This document shows, piece by piece, positions 35,627 through 47,590 of a DNA stretch of 64,000 nt. How positions within the stretch are numbered: position 1 is the first letter of the stretch; every line of letters begins with the position of its first letter. The DNA comes from Acheta domesticus (taxonomy: Eukaryota; Arthropoda; Insecta; Orthoptera; Gryllidae): contig JAHLJT010009436.1 of the NCBI GenBank assembly GCA_031308135.1, positions 139,956,303 through 140,020,302 of the forward strand, in the 5' to 3' direction. The position numbers and the translations under genes are program-made. The notes beneath the pieces were generated by a model, which saw only the letters and a list, made by a program, of their open reading frames with translations, was not told the DNA's origin and did not search any database.

Positions 35627-36611
35627 GCTGCTACGGCCAGAAGGGGAGCTTTTTTATAGCATGAGGGGTGGCGTTCCTCCTGTAAACTGCCACCTCTTGT
35701 CAGCTATTTGAATTGGAACAGCTCTAGGCACCCAAATGCGCATGTCATAACCAACCCAAGAGACAAGATGTAAGAGACAGGGAGTAATCTCATCTCAAAC
35801 CGTGGCAGCACCGTGGGATGGCGGAAACCGGGGCGAAAGAGCAAATCGAACCGAGGACACGTGGAATGAAAAATGTCTCTCCCTCCTTTTTCCAACCTTG
35901 AAGTGACGAACAATTCGATTACTATACTAAGTATATTGATGTTCAATCAGTGAAGAAGAGTTGCTTAAAGAAAGTGTTTTTTTCTTCATCTCCCTTCACT
36001 ACTTCATTTGGGTGATGGCAGATCAGCTGTGCTTGACTGTTCTGAGTTTGTTTTCTAGAATTGTTAATTTTTAATTGTGTTAAAGTTAACAATTTAAAAA
36101 TATTTTGGATGATTGAGAAGTCCGTACTAAAAATGTCGTACAGAAACGACGTTTAACTCTGGCAGTACAGGAGCTTAATGCAGCATCAGTACAATGTAAG
36201 AGAATTTATATAATCACTTCCAGTCAAAAACAAACTTTGTTAGATCAGTTCTCAGAGTTCTTGCAAACGGCGCAGCAAACTTCTTTGGTCTTTTGGGGCA
36301 AGATAATGTCAGACGGTCATGTCGTGTCGTTACGTTGTAATCAAGGTCCAGAGCCGGATTAAGTAAGAGCGGACGGCGTGGGGGCTCCAGTGTCCCCGAA
36401 GTCAGGCGGTCCGCTTAAAAACCGACATAAAATGAAAAGAAATCAGAATTAATGGTGCTACAAAATAGCGCAGACTTTCTCTGGCTAGATACATCCACTT
36501 TATATTATATCGTGTCTCCCTTTTCGGCTGTGACCTTCTGTGTGACTACATAAGGGTATGTGGCTACTACAGTAAGTAGCGCTCCCCTGCGGGAAAATCC
36601 ATGGAGGATCT
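35627..36611. other. Intergenic sequence
   Basis: No supported gene. CAGAGCCGGATTAAG near 36350 resembles a hAT-like end but has no partner. Confidence 0.35.
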
Positions 36612-37640
36612 CTAGCAAGTCCATCAAGTAGTGGATTTCAAGCAAGTCGATCAAATGTAGAAACGCAAGTCTATCAAGTGTAGAAACCCAAGCAAGTCAA
36701 TTAAGGGTAGAAGCTGGGGATGGGCCCTTGATACTTTCGATACCTCGATACCTGGGTGGTACCGATAACTTCCTTGGTGTTCGATACTTCCGGAAACAGA
36801 CTCGGTACTTTTTTCATACTTCCAATTTTTTATGCCGTTCCTCATCCCTTCTGATTTACAGAATAATTGTCTTTTTCACATTCATCTCTCTTCTGTTTTT
36901 CTTCTGTCAGCAACAAGAAAGTGTCAGTGTCCCGATTCACATACAGTCGTTGAATATGCAACGCTGCAACGTCCAGGCGCTGTGCCCCACTTTTTATCGC
37001 ACTGACACCTGTTATCTCTTGCATGGAATGTGGTCTCTTTATAGGAATATTCTGAAGAGTGACCACGAAACATCATGCTGCATACACGAAACTCTAGGAC
37101 AAGAGGAAAGCTAGGACTTAATTCCTCCTGATGTAAATGTATTATCTTACTAGAAAAAACCAATTTAAGAAAAAGTGTTGTTCGATACCTGTGCATTCCA
37201 TCAGTTACAGTGTTTGAGGAGAAACTTTTCAGCCCAGCTGGATTGATTTTTGACAAAAAAAGAAATAGAATGGACCCAGAAAGAGTTAGTTATTAACCCA
37301 GAAGTTAACCCAGAGAGTTAGAATTTTAGTTTTTCTCAATAACAACCTTTAAAACCTGTAAAAAATCTCAAAATTCTCAATGTTCATCTCAATAGTTTTT
37401 AAATATTAAAATAATAAAAGCATATTTGTATGAAGGGCAAAATATATCTTTCCAATTTTTATTGAACCGCTTTCGTTGTTGTCTTTAAAGTAGTATGGTA
37501 TGGAGTATCGATGTTCTCAGACAGGTAACGGTATCGAATATCGAGAAATTCAGTTATCGATCCATCACTAGTAATAATCCAAGCAAGTCAATCAAGTGGA
37601 GGATAAATAGAAAGTCGATAAAATGGAGGATCGGATCAAT
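36612..37640 (+). repeat. AAGCAAGTCNATCAAG minisatellite split by an insertion
   Basis: Degenerate units (CAAGCAAGTCGATCAA, GCAAGTCTATCAAGTG, CAAGCAAGTCAATTAAG) at 36612-36714 resume at about 37579-37640 (CAAGCAAGTCAATCAAGTGG). The 0.86 kb between them looks like an inserted transposon. Confidence 0.6.
36715..37570. mobile_element. Probable non-autonomous hAT-like element
   Basis: The ends read TGGGGATGGGCCC and the inverse of TAGTGATGGATCGATAAC. Both are followed by repeated CGATAC/TATCGATA subterminal motifs, a pattern common in insect hAT elements with AGNGATGGG termini. Flanks GTAGAAGC and GTAATAAT do not match, so no target duplication is preserved. A 128-codon frame inside has no recognisable domain. 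Confidence 0.5.
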
Positions 37641-39235
37641 CGGACTATCGACATTTAATGGTACAAACGGGCTGTGAATTATTGTGCACATTTTATGCTT
37701 GTAATTCTCTAGAGATTTAAATTCATAACCGAAATTGCATTACAATAAATAAATTTTGCAATGTACGATGGATTCAATATTTCAAATGAGATAAAATTAC
37801 ATTTCGCTGGTGTAATATTTTTTTTTCCGAGTGAATACGTATAACAGTGTCAAGTAATGTTTTTGGCGTTGAAGGTGGTTAACTACCGTTTTTAAGTTTT
37901 TTTTTAAAAACACTTGGCTTTCCAAGGATATCTTTTCTTTTTGTAACTGAAGATTTTTGGACGAGAAGGAGTCCACTAAAATAATAAAAGAATGGAGTTA
38001 GTCTTCGATTTTTGAAGGATGTGAAAGTTCCGACTTCCGACTACAGGATTTTATGTACCTATGGTCAGTGTGTGTCCTTAAATACACCATGAACATATTG
38101 CTGTAAATTTGTTTGTGAGTATTTGAGAGCATTTGATAAAATATAAACAAGAAACAAAGCTACGCAATAAAACCTGTCCATAACATTCCTAAAATTTCAT
38201 CCAAAAAAATTTTAAATTGTATTCAATAGTTTGTCAGGTGGTTTCAGAATTTTCATTATTTTAGAAATTATGACAATAATTTCAGTATCAGTAAGTCTTC
38301 AGGGAATGGAAAGAATCTACATTTTTAGCTTGATCAAATCACATTCGTTTCGAAATGAACAAAAATTAGAATGAGAGATGATAATGAAGGGTGTTTTGGC
38401 CAAATTATTTATAATGAAACCCAGACGTGCTTTATCCCATTTTTCTAATCAATGAAGTCAACACTTGACCTTTAATTGAAGATAGAAGTACAATAAGCAT
38501 TAGTTTATGCATCAGTGTCTCAAGCATTAGGAGATAATTTTTTCAAAAACAATATCACATTCTAACTCCAAAAATTACAAAATTTCATATGGGTCAACGT
38601 GTATTTTCTGTTCAAATCAACACGTTAACAAATAAGCTGTAGAATTAATTTAATGCTTACCTCAATGTAGATTTCTACTCTGCGCATCGCAAATGTGATC
38701 GTTGTTGCACACACTTCACGATAACCAGAGCTAGCCCTAAACTACCGCCATACCTAAAAAACAGCTGTAAGAAAGGACAGCTCGAGGCAACTACACGCAC
38801 GTGTTCTTATCAGACAAGACTAGAGAAATCAGGGCTGGCCATGACACTTCCCATGTTGGAAAGACAATGCTGCGCTCTGAATAGCAAATGAGGCACTACA
38901 TGCTCCTGTGTATAAGTGAAATGAAGGCTGACTCTGCCGCTTGGCTGGCGTAACGCAAGATATTACAAGAAGAGGCCAGCACTGAGTCTGTGAATCGCAC
39001 TTTCGTTGACAATTAAGTACGATACTGAAAATTGGTATAGTCTGCACAATGTCGTTTTATCATAGGTCAGAAATAAATGAATTCAATTAAAATTATTAAG
39101 ATAGATCGCAAAATATCCTGATTCATGAAATCAAGAAGGAAGTTTTTTTAAAATTAATTTCAACGTAGGCATTATGATTTATCAATATTTATGTGGAAGT
39201 TATTGCACATTTTATTACTGTATGAATTTGGGATT
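37641..39235. other. AT-rich intergenic sequence
   Basis: No frame, RNA gene or repeat that I can support. Confidence 0.4.
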
Positions 39236-39511
39236 TCGGGGCCGATTGTCTGTCTGTGCCGGCTAGCTAACGATGTCCCTATACCTGGGCCTGGTTTATT
39301 TCCCACGCTTAGTGGGTAAGAGAGACATGTGATGAACATGACGTATTCCTTTCACCGTAACTAGCAAACTGCGCCTGTCTGAGCTTTTTCTTCGTCACAC
39401 AGCTATGGAAACTGAGACGATTTTAAAGGAAAGCTACAACACTATTTTTGCCTCGACTCGGAATCGAACCCGGGATCACACTAAGGGAAGCTAGTACTCT
39501 GTCCACGAGCC
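39236..39511 (-). mobile_element. tRNA-derived SINE, minus strand
   Basis: The head at 39450-39511 reads on the - strand as a degenerate tRNA with a B box (GGGTTCGATTCC) and an A-box-like GTGGACAGAGTACTAGC. About 215 bp of unrelated body follow toward lower coordinates. The cloverleaf is too degraded for a working tRNA gene. Confidence 0.5.
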
Positions 39512-39815
39512 TTTTTAGAAACGTAAATTTTATTATTGTGAAATTTAATTCCCCAAAAGCATAAATAATACACGAAAAAAGACTGACTCATTTTGTAAGT
39601 TATATTTCTTAATAGCAGTCAGCTCAGCTAATGGCAAGCACACATGCCAAATCAGATTTCTCGAGAATCCAAAACTGCTTTGTCGACGTATTCTTCAAAT
39701 CATTTTCAGCTAGAAGTGTTCTACAGTGATTCGTGTCGATTCGACATACCCATTAAATTGTTCCCAATAATATCGTTACAAACTTTCAGCATTGTGTAAT
39801 TGTACAATATAAGCA

Positions 39816-39824
39816 CTATGAATA
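39816..39824. repeat. Foldback target-site duplication, left copy
   Basis: CTATGAATA directly before the terminus AGGTGCGTGAAG, repeated exactly at 52244-52252. Confidence 0.85.
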
Positions 39825-42695
39825 AGGTGCGTGAAGTTGGCACCCCCACTTTGTCGAAAATTCAAATGACATACGCCAAAGTTTTGCCCAAGTTTTGCCC
39901 AAGTTTGCCCAACCAATAAAAAGTTTTGCCCAAGTCACACAACGCCAGAAATCGAAAATCAAATTTTGGACTTTAAAGTGACTAGCACCCCCACTTTGTC
40001 GAAAATTAAAATGACATACGCCAAAGTTTTGCCCAAGTTTTGCCCAAGTTTGCCCAACCTTTAAAAAGTTTTGCCCAAGTCAAATAAAGCCGCAAATCGC
40101 AAATCAAAATTTCGGACTTAAACGTCCTGGAGCACTCCCACAAAGCTATTTCCAACTTTCGAACATGCCATCGGTTTGCCCACGATGAGACCAAGTACAT
40201 CGAGTCATAAAACAGTTTTGCCCAAGCCACACAACGCCGGAAATAGCGAAAATCGCAAATCAAATTTTCGACTTTAAAGTGACTAGCACCCCCTCTTGCG
40301 AATTTCAAAGTTTTGAACGAACCATCGTGTAGAAGAGTTTTGCCCATTTTTGAATCAATTTGTAAAAAGTTTTGCCCAAGTCAAACAAAGTCGTAAATTG
40401 CAAATCAAAATTTCGGACTTAACACTCCTGAAGCTCCCCCACAAGGCAATTTCGAAATTACGAACACATCACGGTTTTGCAGACGACGAACCCAAGCAAA
40501 TCGAGCCATAAAAAAGTTTTGCCCACCTCACAAAAAGTCGGAAATCGCAAATAAAATTTTCGGACTTGAACTTCCTAGAGCTCTCCCCAAAAAAATTTCA
40601 AAATTTCGAACATACCATGGTATCGCTCACGATTCATTCAAAGTCATTGAGCCTTCAATAAGATTTGCCCAAGTCACACCACGCCAAAAATCGCGAAAAT
40701 AGCAAATCATATTTTGGACTTCAAAGCGACTTGCACCCCAATTCCGAATTTCAAAGGGGTGAAGGTACCATCGTGTAGAAGAGTTTTGTACATTTACGAA
40801 TCAATTTGTAAAAGGTTTTGTCCAAGTCACAGAACGCGAGAAATCGCAAATCAATATTTTGGACTTAAACCCACTGTAGCTTTCCCACAACTGTTTTTCG
40901 AAATTTTGAACATACCACCGGTTTGCCCATCATGAGCCCATCTTCATCGAGCCAAAAACAAGTTTTGCCCAAGTCACAGAAAGCCAGGAATCGCAAATCA
41001 AAATTTCGGACTAAAACCTCCTATAGGTCTCCCAAACCGAAAATTCAAAATTTCGAACATCGTTTGCCCACGATCGGCCCAAGTCCATCGAGCCTTAAAA
41101 AAGTTTTGCCCTAGTCACACAACGCCAGCAATCGAAAATCAAGTTTTGGACTTTAAAGTGACTAGCACCCCCACTTTGTCGAAAATTAAAATGACATACG
41201 CCAAAGTTTTGCCCAAGTTTTGCCCAGGTTTGCCCAACCTTTAAAAAGTTTTGCCCAAGTCACACAACGCCGGAAATCGAAAATCAAATTTTGGACTTTA
41301 AAGCGACCAACACCCCCACTTGCGATTTTCAAGTTTTTGAACATACCATCCTGTAGAAGAGTTAACCCCATTTTTAAATCAATTTGTAAAAAGTTTTGCC
41401 CAAGTCACAGAACGCGAGAAATCGCAAATCAAGATTTTGGACTTAAACCCACTGTAGCTTTCCCACAACTGTTTTTCGAAATTTAAAACATACCACCGGT
41501 TTGCCCATCATGAGCCTATCTTCATCGAGCCATAAACAAGTTTTGCCCAAGTCACAGAAAGTCAGGAATCGCAAATCAAAATTTCGGACTAAAACCTCCT
41601 ATAGGTCTCCCAAAAAGAAAATTCAAAATTTCGAACATGTCATCGTTTTGCCCACGATCGGCCCAAGTCCATCGAGCCTTAAAAAAGTTTTGCCCAAGTC
41701 ACACAACGCCGGAAATCGAAAATCAAATTTTGGACTTTAAAGTGACTAGCACCCCCACTTTGTCGAAAATTAAAATAACATACGCCAAAGTTTTGCCCAA
41801 GTTTTGCCCAGGTTTGCCCAACCTTTAAAAAGTTTTGCCCAAGTCACACAACGCCGGAAATCGAAAATCAAATTTTGGACTTTAAAGTGACTAGCACCCC
41901 CACTTTGTCGAAAATTAAAATGACATACGCCAAAGTTTTGCCCAAGTTTTGCCCAGGTTTGCCCAACCTTTAAAAAGTTTTGCCCAAGTCACACAACGCC
42001 GGAAATCGAAAATCAAATTTTGGACTTTAAAGCGACCAACACCCCCACTTGCGATTTTCAAGGTTTTGAACATACCATCCTGTAGAAGAGTTTACCCCAT
42101 TTTTAAATCAATTTGTAAAAAGTTTTGCCCGAGTCAAATAAAACCGCAAATCGCAAATCAAAATTTCGGTCTAAAACCTCCTGTACGTCTCCCGAACTAA
42201 AATTTCAAAATTTCGAACATGTCATCGTTTTGTCCATGATCAGCCCAAGTTCATCGAGCCTTAAAAAAGTTTTGCCCAAGTCAGGCAACGCCGGAAATCC
42301 AAAATCAAATGTTGGACTTTAAATTGACTAGCACCCCCACATTGTCGAAAATGCAAATGACGTACGCCAAAGTTTTGCTCATGTTTTGCCCAAGTTTGCC
42401 CAACCTTTAAAAAGTTTTGCCCAAGTCAAATAAAGCCGCAAATCGCAAATCAAAATTTTTGACTTAAACTTTCTGTAGCTCTCCCTCAAGTGTTTTTCGA
42501 AATTTGGGACGTAGCATCGTTTTGCCCACGATGAAACAAAGTTTATTGAGCTAGAAAAACTATTTGCCCACGTCACAAAAGCCGGAAATCGGAAATCAAA
42601 CTTTCAGTATCTAACTTCCTTTAGCTTTGCCCCAATAATTTCGACATTTTGAACACACCATCTTTTAACCAAATCTTGCCGAAATTTACCCAATT
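39825..42695 (+). repeat. Left inverted arm of the foldback element
   Basis: About 20 monomers of 135-146 bp. They share TTTTGCCCAAGTCA, AATCGCAAATCAAA-like or AATCGAAAATCAAA-like and GGACTTTAAAGTGACTAGC blocks. At 41700-41990 two monomers repeat at exactly 145 bp. A longer period of about 585 bp is visible between 41115 and 41700. Identity to the right arm is highest in the outer 1.3 kb. Short open frames recur because the monomer lacks stops in some frames. They are not genes. Confidence 0.85.
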
Positions 42696-42997
42696 TTAAA
42701 GGAACATATTTTATTAAGCGGAAACTTCATGTTGATTGTTGTTTTGAAAAATGAAAAAAAATGTATTTGCAGGACGACGCAAAAAAATATGTACTCTATT
42801 ATAGGAGAAATTTTAAACAGAAAATTTGGAATTATTTTTCAAGATAAGTTGATATGTCGCGGCTTTATTGACAGTACAACGATTACTCAAAATATCCATT
42901 GGATATCAGAGACTCCCGAATTCCGTGACTAACAATTTTGGAGAAAACCATCTGATCGGTTTAAGTGCTAGCGTACTACACAGACGTACTACATATA

Positions 42998-43344
42998 CAG
43001 GGTGAGTCACGTAACTTTAGCACCTCCTGTAACTTTTGAACGGTTGACGTTATTGCAATGCAGTTTTCACAGAAGTGCATGAGGGAAAGGGGCTAATTGA
43101 TACGTGCATTAATTTCTATTTTATCACTTGTATTTTACGAGATTTTTTAGGTAACTTTGTTTTTTCAAATGGAACTATACATATTTTTTCAGTCTACCAT
43201 GACGAGCGTAAAAAGTGATAAAAGAGAAATCAATACACATATCAATTAGCCCCATTCCCTCATTCACTTCCGTGAAAACTGCATTGCAATATCTTCAACC
43301 ATTCAAAAGTTAGAGGAGGTGCTAAAGTTACGTGACTCACCCTG
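42998..43344. mobile_element. Palindromic DNA transposon with about 145-bp inverted repeats
   Basis: CAGGGTGAGTCACGTAACTT at the left is mirrored at the right, and similarity continues through ATTGCAATGCAGTTTTCAC and GGGGCTAATTGATA to about 145 bp. TA flanks both ends (42996-42997, 43345-43346). The centre is only about 60 bp and non-coding. Target preference suggests Tc1/mariner-type mobilisation. Confidence 0.7.
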
Positions 43345-43346
43345 TA

Positions 43347-43460
43347 TATGGACGGACTGACCGACGGATGGACAGACGGACCACTAGATGGTGCGATAGA
43401 CGGTCCGACGGACGGAAAGATGGATGGTCGGGCAGATGGACGGATAGACAGCGGACGCGT
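43347..43460 (+). repeat. Degenerate (GACG)n/(GATG)n simple repeat
   Basis: Runs of GGACGGACTGACC, GACGGATGGACAG and similar tetranucleotides start immediately at the end of the palindromic element. Confidence 0.75.
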
Positions 43461-44189
43461 ACGGAAAGTTTTCGCGATATTGGTTTTTTGGTATCAAGGA
43501 ACAACAAAATATGGATTCTGACATTATAACAAGTTGTAGCCAGTAAATTACTATAATTAAAAACAAGATTCATCCATTTTTTCAATACCAGGACCCCGCC
43601 AGTAATTAATAATAAAATAAGAAATAAATTGATAATAAAATATTTGTAATCATTTCCATCGTTTTTCGTTTACTTTCTTGCACATTTACTTATGTATACG
43701 ATGTAAAGCAAATAGTATAGACGTCTTAATGCGTTCAAAATTAGCAATATACATAATTTAGAGGAAGTTATGTGATGCCGGAGAAAATATATTTTCAAAT
43801 TCCTACAGAACAACATGTTTCGGAGTCTCCTGATCCCGTTAATGTCGCTTTATTGAAATCATTTTTCCGTCCATCACTCTGCCAGGGTTATGGTACGTCC
43901 CTTCGTCAGTGAACAACACTAACCTAAAGAATTCGTCGGATTTTTCCGAAATAAATACTCAAAAGTCAATTTGGTCCGACGCGAATCCATCCAATTTTTA
44001 AATTAATTAATTGTATTTTGATGGTACTTCACATTGATCCTCTGGGATGATCTTCTTAATAAAATGATATGTCATTTTCATGTTTTATTTTGTTTAATCA
44101 GCATTTGGACAAATGTAATATTTAACGAAAATCTCACATGTAGTTAATATTTACAATAAGGACTAATAATTAAATTTGTTCAAAGAATT

Positions 44190-44272
44190 GGTCGGCCCGA
44201 CCGGGATTCGAACCCGGGTCTTCTGGTTTAAGCTCAGTTGCGCTGATCACTAAGTTACCGAGTGAACCAACC
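44190..44272 (-). ncRNA. tRNA-like sequence flanked by inverted repeats
   Basis: On the - strand a perfect T-arm (CCGGG, loop TTCGAAT, CCCGG) and an A-box-like TAACTTAGTGATCAGCGC sit at tRNA spacing, with a GGTTGG/CCGACC outer pairing. The D and anticodon arms are irregular, so a functional tRNA is unlikely and a SINE head more likely. TGTTCAAAGGGTTGG and its near-perfect inverse (44177-44191, 44267-44281) flank the unit. Confidence 0.45.
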
Positions 44273-44323
44273 CTTTGAACAGTGTTCATGGGCACACTAT
44301 CGCACCTTGTATGTATAAAGATG

Positions 44324-44327
<4 letters not shown>

Positions 44328-44378
<51 letters not shown>
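44328..44378. repeat. (TA)n microsatellite
   Basis: About 25 uninterrupted TA units. Confidence 0.95.
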
Positions 44379-44382
<4 letters not shown>

Positions 44383-44669
44383 ATAAGGTCGTTTTTTATA
44401 GATGATTTTATTAGCAAGTGCAGGAACTTCAAATGATTCTCTATGAAGTGCCTTGGGAACTCAAAACTTTAATGGGATAATTAACTAAAACTTTTGCGTT
44501 TTCAGAAACGCTCATACGTCGTTCCCTTAAACGCCTACAAGTTTTTCACCGAAAATTAACTCATAAAACCAGATTATACCCCAGTAGAATATTAATTTGT
44601 AAGTCATATTTCAATTATACTGTTCAGGAGCCGTTTGTATATCCAGTTGCTACATATAGCAAACAACTC

Positions 44670-44900
44670 TAACATAGCCAGAATCCATTTTTTGTGAGTT
44701 CTTGACACCGAAAAACCAATTGACGGCAAAAAGTCCGCCTGTCCTTCCCTGTCTGTTCGTGCCCCCGTGAACACCACTAGCGCCTAAGCCATAGGTTCGA
44801 TTTTTTCCGAAATGGAGATTCCCCGATCAATCTGGCTGAACTCGAAGCTTTGCGATTTTGAAAAGCATTCTTCAAAAGTTGTGGTATACTTTACTTGATG
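44670..44900. repeat. Dispersed repeat shared with 30230-30440
   Basis: CAGAATCCA, TTGACACCGAAAAA, a CTAGCGCC block and ATACTTTACTTGATG-like sequence follow the same order as around 30240-30430. The copies are strongly diverged and no frame survives. Confidence 0.5.
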
Positions 44901-45091
44901 CTCCATGGATATTTTCTAAATTTTCTTCAAAACAGCTTCAATTTATTTTCTTTAAATGCTTTATCTTCAGCCACTGTTTAGTTTGCACGCGAGATTAAGT
45001 TTCTGTAACGCTTTGTTCGATGTAAAGTGTAGTGTCGTAAGTTTTACTTTGCGCGCCTGCTGGTGTCATAAAGTTGTCAAATTTTGTGAAA

Positions 45092-45255
45092 AATGTCCAG
45101 GGAAAGTATTTATGTGACTGAAATTCAGCGTATTCATTAAGAACTGTCGGATGATCAACATGATCATGAATTGGATAGAGATAGTGACCTGAGTGTTGAC
45201 AATATAGAACAACATCAGCATGATAGTGCATCGGAACAAGAGCTTTCATTTATTT
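45092..45255 (+). pseudogene. piggyBac-like transposase N-terminal remnant
   Basis: From the ATG at 45092 the peptide begins MSRESIYVTEIQRIH, then a stop, then ELSDDQHDHELDRDSDLSVD. This is the acidic N-terminal pattern of piggyBac-type transposases before the catalytic domain. The rest is missing. GGGTTAA at about 45467, preceded by GCGCCCGCTCAA, fits a piggyBac right end at a TTAA target. The left end was not found. It is probably an internally deleted element. Confidence 0.45.
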
Positions 45256-46619
45256 TTCATTGTTTCTATATTTTCATTGTGTCTCTTTAATCCTTAAATA
45301 ACATATGTAATCTATAGAATATATGTTCTATATCATTCAAAGATATTACACAGCGAGATAAGATTGCGTAGTTCTACAATTTCTTGATTTTATTCTAGAG
45401 TCAACGAATGTCGTAACATTTACGACATGCGCCTGCTGGTGAGAAACTTTTGCGCGCGCCCGCTCAAGGGTTAAACATGGCTGAAATTAATTTTGGAAAG
45501 AAAAAAATTATTTTATTATATAAAATAATTTTTCACAATGTAAAATGCATGTGTGTGCACCCCAGCAATAAAAATTACAGAAACTGTAAAAAAGGACTAA
45601 ACAGAACAAAGCACATTATAATGCAAACCTTGCCTATCTGAAGCTAATTAAAATAATTAAATTATCTAAATTATAACTGAAACAAATTATACCCTACATA
45701 TAAGAAACAAAAGCCTATTGCGTATTATACAATAAATAATCAGCTAATTAACATTGTAGTGAGATATATCGACACTAAATACCAAATGGTGTTGCAGACG
45801 AACTGATACACCTGCCTGAGATGGATTTGGAAAATTGAACACTATATCGTCTTTATCTATACCATACATTGTCATTTACCATGACAAACCTTTCGCTCGT
45901 GGTATTTAATTTCTTTAAATTTTTTTCCTAAAAAATACTTCCCATTTTAACTCCAAAAACCTCTGCAATATGTTTAACAGTTTTTTACTGCACAGTTTTG
46001 TGAGAATGAAATCACCTTGGCTTCTAGATATCTTCTACAAATTTCTAAAATAATAAAAAATAATCAATATATAACCTGAAGGCGAGTCACCGTAAGATCA
46101 GTTGTACTTTGGCCAAGGGTACAACAGTACATGTTGGTAAAAGGCACAACATACCCTCTCATAAGAACGTATCATCAGAAGAAACATATTATAAGAAGGA
46201 CAAACAATTGTTTAGGGAAATAAATTATAAAAAATAAGTAATTAATTTTCCAACTGGTTTTACTTGGTTGTGCCCATTACTACATTATATTACACGTATA
46301 ATGACTTCTGTACGCGTAACTGCATTCATCTTTTAAACAATAGCAGTAAAAAATACTGTTGAAGTAAACTAGTGCTGCTACAGAATGGCACAGACTTTCC
46401 CGTATTAGTTTTCTATTTCCTTGGGTCTTAGATATTCGGAATTGCCACAAAACCCTTTCTTGCCAGCTATGATCTATTACCACCAAAAGTACATTTGTTT
46501 GTCATTTTCTTAATTTTTCGGTTTCCTATTGGTAGAACGGAAATATTAATTTTAGAATATTAAAGAACACAAAAACCTAGTCCTAAATGGCAATTTTCTT
46601 TTAAAAATTATATACCGTT

Positions 46620-47590
46620 TAAGAGAAAATGGCGTTTTAGCGCTCCTAAAAATGCGAAATTTGAAGCTCATTTTTACAGAATATCTTTGAGTTTTCAAAA
46701 TACTTTATTTGAAGTTATTTGAAGCACTTACACTAACAAATATAATAATGTTTACAAATTGCTAGTAATGTGCATATTAAAGAAGTGAGAGATCTTTCAA
46801 AAAAATTACAATTATGTAATTTTTGAAAAAACAAAAAATAACTCAAAATAAACTTTACGCTATACTAAAGAGTGTAATTCGCACTATCCGTTACAAAAGT
46901 TACAAGAAACAATTTGCAGCCATATATGAGAAAATGGCGTTTGAGCGTTTCTGAAAATGCGAAATTTTGAGCTACTTTTCACTGAAAAAGGTTGTGTTTT
47001 CGAGAAACTTTCCTTGACATTATTTAAAGCACATGTACTCATAAGTATAATAATGTGAACAAATCGCCTCTAACGTAAATATTATCGACGTGAGAAACAT
47101 GTGAAACAATTTACATTTTCGTAATTTTTGAAAAAAACAACCGATACAACAATATGGCTTTTATGTCATCTGATAGAGTACATTTACCATTATCCTTACC
47201 AAAAGTTTGAAGAAAAAATTTGGAGCAGTTTTTGAGAAAATCTTGGTTTTGTAATTTTTTTAAAATTGCACATGTTGCATTCAATATTGCGCGAAAAATA
47301 CTAAAATTTTAAAGAACATTTACATGACCTTAAAGAAAGAACTCACTATGAAGAACAAATTGTATTTGAAGGAAAAATCTCTATCTTCAATTTTGTAGTT
47401 CCAGAAAGACGCCGTAAAAATTTTAAACTTTTACAATTTTCAAAAATTCAGTTATCCGAGAAAATCGGACCTACGCCATGTAAATAAGAGTATTTTACTC
47501 TATTCATACAAGAAATTTAAAGAAAAAATTTGGAGCCGTTTTCGAGAAAATTTTGAAAATTTGAATTTTTGAATTTACAAACCGAAGCGT
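46620..47590. repeat. About 300-bp imperfect tandem repeats
   Basis: GAGAAAATGGCGTTT at about 46625 and 46928 begins two aligned units with conserved TATAATAATGT and TAATTTTTGAAAAAA blocks. Related, more diverged units follow at about 47230 and 47520 (AGAAAAAATTTGGAGC, then GAGAAAAT). A single diverged unit lies at about 29940. Confidence 0.6.

Noticed and set aside
36345..36420. hAT-like end CAGAGCCGGATTAAG
   Set aside because: No inverted partner or flanking duplication was found.
44190..44272. Functional tRNA gene
   Set aside because: Only the T-arm is perfect. D and anticodon arms do not fold properly, and flanking inverted repeats suggest a mobile unit.
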